Below, piece by piece: positions 60,301 to 64,000 of a stretch of 64,000 bases of DNA. The stretch lies in assembly GCF_017876545.1 (NCBI RefSeq), contig NZ_JAGIOD010000001.1, positions 248,001-312,000 of the forward strand, given 5' to 3'. This DNA is from Brachybacterium sacelli (GTDB lineage Bacteria; Actinomycetota; Actinomycetes; Actinomycetales; Dermabacteraceae). The first letter of the stretch is position 1; the number at the start of each line of letters is the position of its first letter. Both the position numbers and the translations under genes were made by a program. The notes below the pieces were generated by a model. It did not search any database. It saw only the letters and a list, made by a program, of their open reading frames with translations, and was not told where the DNA came from.

Positions 60301-60481
60301 CCTGCGCAGGAGCAGTGCGTCGACGCGAAACCGTCGCCTGCCCCGAGGGCCGCCCGAGCGGAGGATCACTCGCCTCTTGCCGCTGGGCCGCGCGTCTCGG
60401 AGCGTGGAGCGTGACAGTCGGCGATCCGCGCTCCAGGCGATCTCTGCACCGCCCGACAGGAACTCATCGGAGGTATCCGGG

Positions 60482-61129
60482 ATGACGAGCCCCATGAACA
60501 CCACCGTCAGTCGACGCACCGCGTTCAGGAGCGTCGCCGTCGCCGGCCTGGCCGCGGCCGCCGGTCTGTTCGCCACCTCGAACGCGCACGCCGCGAGCGA
60601 TCTCGTGGTCCTCGACCAGATCGGCACCGGCCCCTGGGACCAGGAGAACTGCGGCCCGGCGTCAGCCGTGATCGCTCTGGTCGCCGCCGACAGGTCGCCC
60701 GATGAGTACGTCTCTGGGGCGGAGGGCGCAGCCGTGGGCGGCAACGCGACCGTGGTCATGGACATGCGCGCCCACTGCGGCCTGTCTCCGTGGGGCGACC
60801 CTTCGGCCAAGAGCGTCGACTACTGGGGCGCCTACCTCGAGGACCTCGAGAAGGGCATCCAGGAGTACGACGGCACCGCGACGCACGCCGAGTACGAGGA
60901 GGGCGTGGATGCCGCCGCGAGCGGGTCGGTCGTGATCCTGCACGTCCATCACGGGGCCCTGATCGGCGAGGACGCGGACTACGGCCACTTCGTCGTCGCC
61001 CAGGGCAAGGACTCCGACGGGAACATCCTGGTCTCCGATCCTGGGCGGGCTCAGAGCATCGGCATCACCGGGTACACACGCAGTCATCTGCTGAACGCCC
61101 GACAGGGCGACGCCACGATCGTCAGCTGA
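60482..61129 (+). CDS. Secreted C39-like cysteine peptidase
   Basis: A 215-residue exported protein. A twin-Arg leader (VSRRTAFRSVAVAGLAAAAG) ends near ATSNAHAAS, giving a mature domain from about residue 40. It has a C39-like papain fold: a Gln (DQIGTGPWDQ), the catalytic Cys in ENCGPASAVIAL and His in DYGHFVVAQGKD, followed by an Asp in VSDPGRA. The ATG at 60482 has GGAGG upstream. It has no ABC-transporter partner, so it is a secreted peptidase or amidase of unknown target. Confidence 0.82.
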   Translation: MTSPMNTTVSRRTAFRSVAVAGLAAAAGLFATSNAHAASDLVVLDQIGTGPWDQENCGPASAVIALVAADRSPDEYVSGAEGAAVGGNATVVMDMRAHCGLSPWGDPSAKSVDYWGAYLEDLEKGIQEYDGTATHAEYEEGVDAAASGSVVILHVHHGALIGEDADYGHFVVAQGKDSDGNILVSDPGRAQSIGITGYTRSHLLNARQGDATIVS

Positions 61130-61195
61130 TCACCCCGGCCACGCCCTCCCCCGGCGCCTCCGGGCGGGCGCTGAGCGGCGACGCGAGAGGGGAGG

Positions 61196-61423
61196 TCAGC
61201 GTCGACGGGCGTCGGCCTCGGCGTTGCGTGCTCGCGCCTGGAGTATGCGCCCGATGAGGGCCATGATGGCCCCGGCGACCATGAGGAACGGGCCGATGTT
61301 GATCCAGTCCAGTCCACCGTGCAGTACGGCCAGCACGACCGTTGCGAACACCCCGACCAGGAGAATCGTCAGACCATTGCGCTGCAGCTGTCGCGGGTAC
61401 GGAACGGCACCTCTGGCCATCAT
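61196..61423 (-). CDS. Small two-helix membrane protein
   Basis: A 75-residue protein with two hydrophobic segments (GLTILLVGVFATVVLAVLHG and IGPFLMVAGAIMALIGRILQ) and an Arg/Ala-rich C-terminus. A ribosome site GAGAGGAG overlaps the stop of the PNPOx-family gene 9 bp upstream, so the two are likely cotranscribed. Two ATGs in a row (61423, 61420) are possible starts. No known function. Confidence 0.75.
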   Translation of the reverse strand: MMARGAVPYPRQLQRNGLTILLVGVFATVVLAVLHGGLDWINIGPFLMVAGAIMALIGRILQARARNAEADARRR

Positions 61424-61432
61424 GCGCTCCTC

Positions 61433-61981
61433 TCAGCGATCCGAACAGCGTATCCACCGACCGTCCTCCCGCCGGTAGGCGACACGAGTGTGCAGACGGT
61501 CGTGCCGGGCCTGCGTGAACTCGATCTCGGTGGGCTGCAGGGCGTAGACCTGCCATTCCGGGTTCGGCTGTCCGTCGGAGGTGGGGCGGGCGAGCCAGTC
61601 GCGCTGCGAGACGTCCTCCCCGAGGGCGACGACCTCCCCGGTGACGTGCACCTGCCTGCCGGACTCGCGCCAAAAGAAGAGCATCGCCGCCCGCGGATTC
61701 TCGGCGAGCTGCCTGCCTTTGCGCGAGGTGCTGCGAGTGGAGACCTGGAAGCCGTGCTCGTCGAGGTCCTTGAGGATCAGGGTGCGGCCGACGGGGGTGC
61801 CGTCGGGCAGCGCGGTCTGGAAAGTCATCGCGTGGGGTTGGCGGGCGCCGCTCGCGATCGCCTCCTCGAGCCAGGCCGCGAACAGTTCGGTCGGATCCTC
61901 GGGCAGCGTCTCGAGGTCCAGGACGGGCAGGTCCTCTGGGAAGGCGGGCAGGGCGCGCAGCCGCGCGGCGAGGTCGCTCAT
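61433..61981 (-). CDS. Pyridoxamine 5'-phosphate oxidase family flavoprotein
   Basis: A 182-residue FMN-binding protein of the PdxH/PhzG fold: RTLILKDLDEHGFQVSTRST, RKGRQLAENPRAAMLFFWRE and RQVHVTGEVVALGEDVSQRD are the FMN-contact stretches. True PdxH is about 210 residues and ends in RLAP or similar; this ends in a different DGRWIRCSDR, so it may be a related oxidase rather than the vitamin B6 enzyme. The ATG at 61981 has GGATGAG before it; 62002 is possible but lies next to the large hairpin. Confidence 0.8.
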   Translation of the reverse strand: MSDLAARLRALPAFPEDLPVLDLETLPEDPTELFAAWLEEAIASGARQPHAMTFQTALPDGTPVGRTLILKDLDEHGFQVSTRSTSRKGRQLAENPRAAMLFFWRESGRQVHVTGEVVALGEDVSQRDWLARPTSDGQPNPEWQVYALQPTEIEFTQARHDRLHTRVAYRREDGRWIRCSDR

Positions 61982-62005
61982 GCGCTCATCCTGCACCCGC
62001 ATCGT

Positions 62006-62067
62006 GCAGTTGTGCACCCCCACGACCGGTGCGCCACCGCGGACCGGTCGTGGGGGTGCACAACTGC
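62006..62067. terminator. Perfect 25-bp intergenic hairpin, palindrome family A copy 3
   Basis: The left arm at 62006-62030 begins GCAGTTGTGCACCCC and ends ACGACCGGT; the right arm at 62043-62067 is its exact complement. The loop is 12 bases. It lies downstream of the response-regulator gene and just upstream of the PNPOx-family start. It may end the two-component transcript. It is one of the longest perfect stems in the window and shares CACGACCGGT with the hairpin at 48222. Confidence 0.75.
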
Positions 62068-62185
62068 TCCGACGGCTCCCCCGAGCGGGCGCGGCGATGC
62101 GCCCGTGGGGCCTGGGGGCGCGTCCGTGGGGCCTGGGCGGCGCGCCCCGTCCGGTCCGGCACGTCACGGACCCCGTGGCGCCTGC

Positions 62186-62854
62186 TCAGGGCTCGACGAG
62201 CCCCGTGCGATAGGCGATGACGGTGGCCTGGGTGCGGTCGCGGGCCCCGAGCTTGCGCAGCACGGAGGCGACATGGGTGCGCACGGTCTCCACGCCGACC
62301 ACGAACTGCGCGGCGATCTCCGCATTGCTCGCCCCGCGGGCCACGGCCTCGAGCACCTCCTGCTCACGCGGCGTGAGGTCCGGCCCCATGTAGGAGGCCG
62401 TGCGGGCGCGGGGTCGCAGCAGAGAGCGCACCGCCGCGGGGAAGAGCAGGCTGTCGCCCTGGGCGATCGTGCGCACAGCCTGCACCATCTCGGCGGCGCC
62501 GGCGCGCTTGAGCAGGAAACCCGAGGCACCGGCCAGGAGCGCGTCGAGCACGTAGCCGTCGTGCTCGAAGGTGGTGACGACCAGGACCTTCGGCGGGTGG
62601 GGCAGGCGCAGCACCAGCTCCGTGGCGCGGATCCCGTCGAGGTCGGGCATCCGCACGTCCATGCAGACGACGTCGGGAGCCTCGCGGCGCACCAGGGCGA
62701 CGGCTTCCGCCCCGTCACCGGCATCGCCGACCACCTCGAGATCCGGTTCGGCCGCGAGGATCATGCCCATCCCCTGGCGGACCAGCGGCTCGTCGTCGAC
62801 GAGCAGCACCCGCACCGGGGCGCGGTCGTCGTCCGGGGTGGAAGGGGGAGTCAT
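62186..62854 (-). CDS. NarL/LuxR-type response regulator
   Basis: A 222-residue two-component regulator. The receiver has its acidic pair DD in LLVDDEPLVRQGM, phospho-Asp in VVCMDVRMPDLDG and the switch Lys in GFLLKRAGAAE. The output domain is a LuxR-type HTH with LTPREQEVLEAVARGASNAE and the VETVRTHVASVLRKLGARD recognition helix. Its ATG overlaps the stop of the sensor-kinase gene by 4 bp. The target genes are not evident from the neighbourhood. Confidence 0.94.
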   Translation of the reverse strand: MTPPSTPDDDRAPVRVLLVDDEPLVRQGMGMILAAEPDLEVVGDAGDGAEAVALVRREAPDVVCMDVRMPDLDGIRATELVLRLPHPPKVLVVTTFEHDGYVLDALLAGASGFLLKRAGAAEMVQAVRTIAQGDSLLFPAAVRSLLRPRARTASYMGPDLTPREQEVLEAVARGASNAEIAAQFVVGVETVRTHVASVLRKLGARDRTQATVIAYRTGLVEP

Positions 62855-64000
62855 CGGTCGAGCCTTTCCGGCAGCAGGGGGAGGACGGCACGGGTGCGCC
62901 AGGTCTCGGCTCCGCTCCCCGCCGGGTCCGTCGCGGAGCCGACGGGCCCTGCCTCCAGCGTGCCGCCCCACAGGTCGAGGCGCTCGCGCAGCCCGACCAG
63001 TCCGCGACCGCCGACGGACGTGTGCGCGGTGGCAGTCGGGCAGGGGTTCTCGCACGCGATCACGGTGGCGCGCTCCCCCGTCGACTCCCGTCGCTGCTCG
63101 AGATGCAGGTGCACAGGGCCAGGGCCGCCGTGGCGGAGCGCGTTGGTGAGCATCTCGGTGACGATCCGCAGCAGGTGCTCGTGCTGCGCGGGAGGCAGGT
63201 TCCCGGGCACGTCGAGGTTGCCGCGCAGGTCCATCCCGACGCGGCGGTGGCCTGCGAGGACATGATCGAGACGAGCCTCGAGCGAGATATCGGCGATGGA
63301 CAGAGCCTCGGGCGCTCGAGTCGGCCCCTGCTCTGCGGGAGCAGGCGCCGGCCGAGCCCCGTCGGGCACCTCCGTCGGCCCCGCCCCGGCGGGCTTCTCC
63401 GTCGGTTTCTCCTTCGTCGGCCCCGCCCCGTCGGGCCCCTCCGTCGGCTCCGCCTCGTCTGGCCCCTCCGTCGGCCCAGCCCCGTCAGCACGCCCTATCG
63501 TCCCCGTCCGGTCGATCCCCTCGGCACGCAGATCCGCGAGCACCTGGTCGAGCTCGACGAGCGCCTCACGGGCGGTGGATTCGATTCGCGCGAGGGCCTG
63601 CGCGGCCGCCGCGGAGTCCCGATCGATCACGCGTCCTCCGGCAGCAGCCTGGATGCTCACGATGGTCAGGGCATGGCCGATGCCGTCGTGCAGCTCGCGG
63701 GCGATGCGCCGGTGCTCGGTCTCCTGAGCGATGCGGGCCAGGGCCACGTCGAGCCGGTCGCGCGAGGTGGGGCCCAGCAGGCGCGGGGCCAGACGCGCCG
63801 CGAGCGAGCCGATCGGGCCGGCAGCGGTGAGCGCGAGCAGCGACGTGATTAACGCCGCCGCTGCGATACCCGCCCTCCCGATCACAGAAGGTGCCGTCGG
63901 GACCAGGGCGCTCTGCACGCCCCGGACGGCCTCGACGAGGGTCAGCACCGCGAACGGCATCAGCATGGTCAGGCTCGCGGCGACGAGCAGCCCGGCCAGC
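62851..64000 (-). CDS. NarL-group sensor histidine kinase, 5' end outside the window
   Basis: The frame stays open to the last base (LAGLLVAASLT before the Met at 63966), so the true start lies right of the window. About 383 residues are visible. Counting from Met at 63966: hydrophobic segments at about 1-15 and 30-60, HisKA_3 with RRIARELHDGIGHALTIVSI (His93), and an HATPase domain with LRIVTEMLTNALRHGG (Asn275) and GGRGLVGLRERL. Between them, residues 161-205 are repeats of GAGPTEGPD type. A TTA leucine codon, rare in this genome, lies at 63850-63852. Confidence 0.92.
   Translation of the reverse strand, partial: LAGLLVAASLTMLMPFAVLTLVEAVRGVQSALVPTAPSVIGRAGIAAAALITSLLALTAAGPIGSLAARLAPRLLGPTSRDRLDVALARIAQETEHRRIARELHDGIGHALTIVSIQAAAGGRVIDRDSAAAAQALARIESTAREALVELDQVLADLRAEGIDRTGTIGRADGAGPTEGPDEAEPTEGPDGAGPTKEKPTEKPAGAGPTEVPDGARPAPAPAEQGPTRAPEALSIADISLEARLDHVLAGHRRVGMDLRGNLDVPGNLPPAQHEHLLRIVTEMLTNALRHGGPGPVHLHLEQRRESTGERATVIACENPCPTATAHTSVGGRGLVGLRERLDLWGGTLEAGPVGSATDPAGSGAETWRTRAVLPLLPERLDR

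Noticed and set aside
1..64000. tRNA or rRNA genes
   Set aside because: No GTTCGAA-type T-arm with a matching acceptor stem or conserved rRNA word was seen on either strand by eye. A covariance-model scan would settle it.

Overview
The window is high-GC, densely coded DNA with GTG starts, many 4-bp ATGA/GTGA gene overlaps, Tat-type lipoproteins and PadR/MerR/SorC/GntR-type control. This points to an actinobacterium. The mix of proteins resembles Brachybacterium/Dermabacteraceae, but that is recognition from memory and not a database match. I see no rRNA, tRNA, CRISPR array, transposase or phage gene. It reads as an ordinary chromosome segment rich in transport and catabolic cassettes.

Layout. 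1-396: tail of a DUF559-type nuclease-like protein. 615-7176: a polyol cassette made of a mannitol-type dehydrogenase, a SorC regulator and a binding-protein ABC importer; GCTCA/TGAGC repeats lie in both intergenic regions. 7360-9624: nadE. 9994-13601: a second ABC sugar importer. 13842-16105: an ABC-2 type ATPase/permease pair. 16154-18487: recR with a membrane protein behind it. 18756-20750: a GH125 alpha-mannosidase and a GyrI-like protein. 20851-23897: an uncharacterised four-gene module. It has a two-domain ATP-grasp/phospho-histidine protein overlapping a histidine phosphatase, divergent from two overlapping HTH genes across a 31-bp dyad. 23946-27647: dnaX, separated from recR by this block.

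27742-43856: a membrane protein, a VOC protein, a dicarboxylate/amino-acid symporter, an MFS carrier, a TIGR01777-type epimerase, a CPBP protease, an alanine/glycine:cation symporter, an aldo/keto reductase, a DUF779 protein, a divergent MerR/DUF4188 pair, a PhyH/AraC pair and an FAD monooxygenase. 44093-47946: a heterodimeric ABC exporter. 48326-56129: a phosphonate cassette comprising a GntR regulator, an FAD oxidoreductase, PhnD, PhnC, a fused PhnE, a PhnX-like HAD hydrolase and a zinc alcohol dehydrogenase. The likely flow is import, oxidation to a phosphono-aldehyde, C-P cleavage, then aldehyde handling. 56255-58292: arsenic resistance (arsC, acr3, divergent arsR). 58482-59680: lrgAB. 59755-61981: a GNAT, a secreted C39-like peptidase, a small membrane protein and a PNPOx-family enzyme. 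62186-64000: a NarL-type response regulator and a sensor kinase that runs off the right end.

The non-coding DNA is unusually structured. There are three families of dispersed palindromes between genes, two 7-bp tandem arrays just after transporter stop codons, and an interleaved A-B-A'-B' inverted repeat upstream of the alanine/glycine symporter that could form a pseudoknot. Several divergent promoters carry clean dyads. All assignments come from reading motifs; no search was run.
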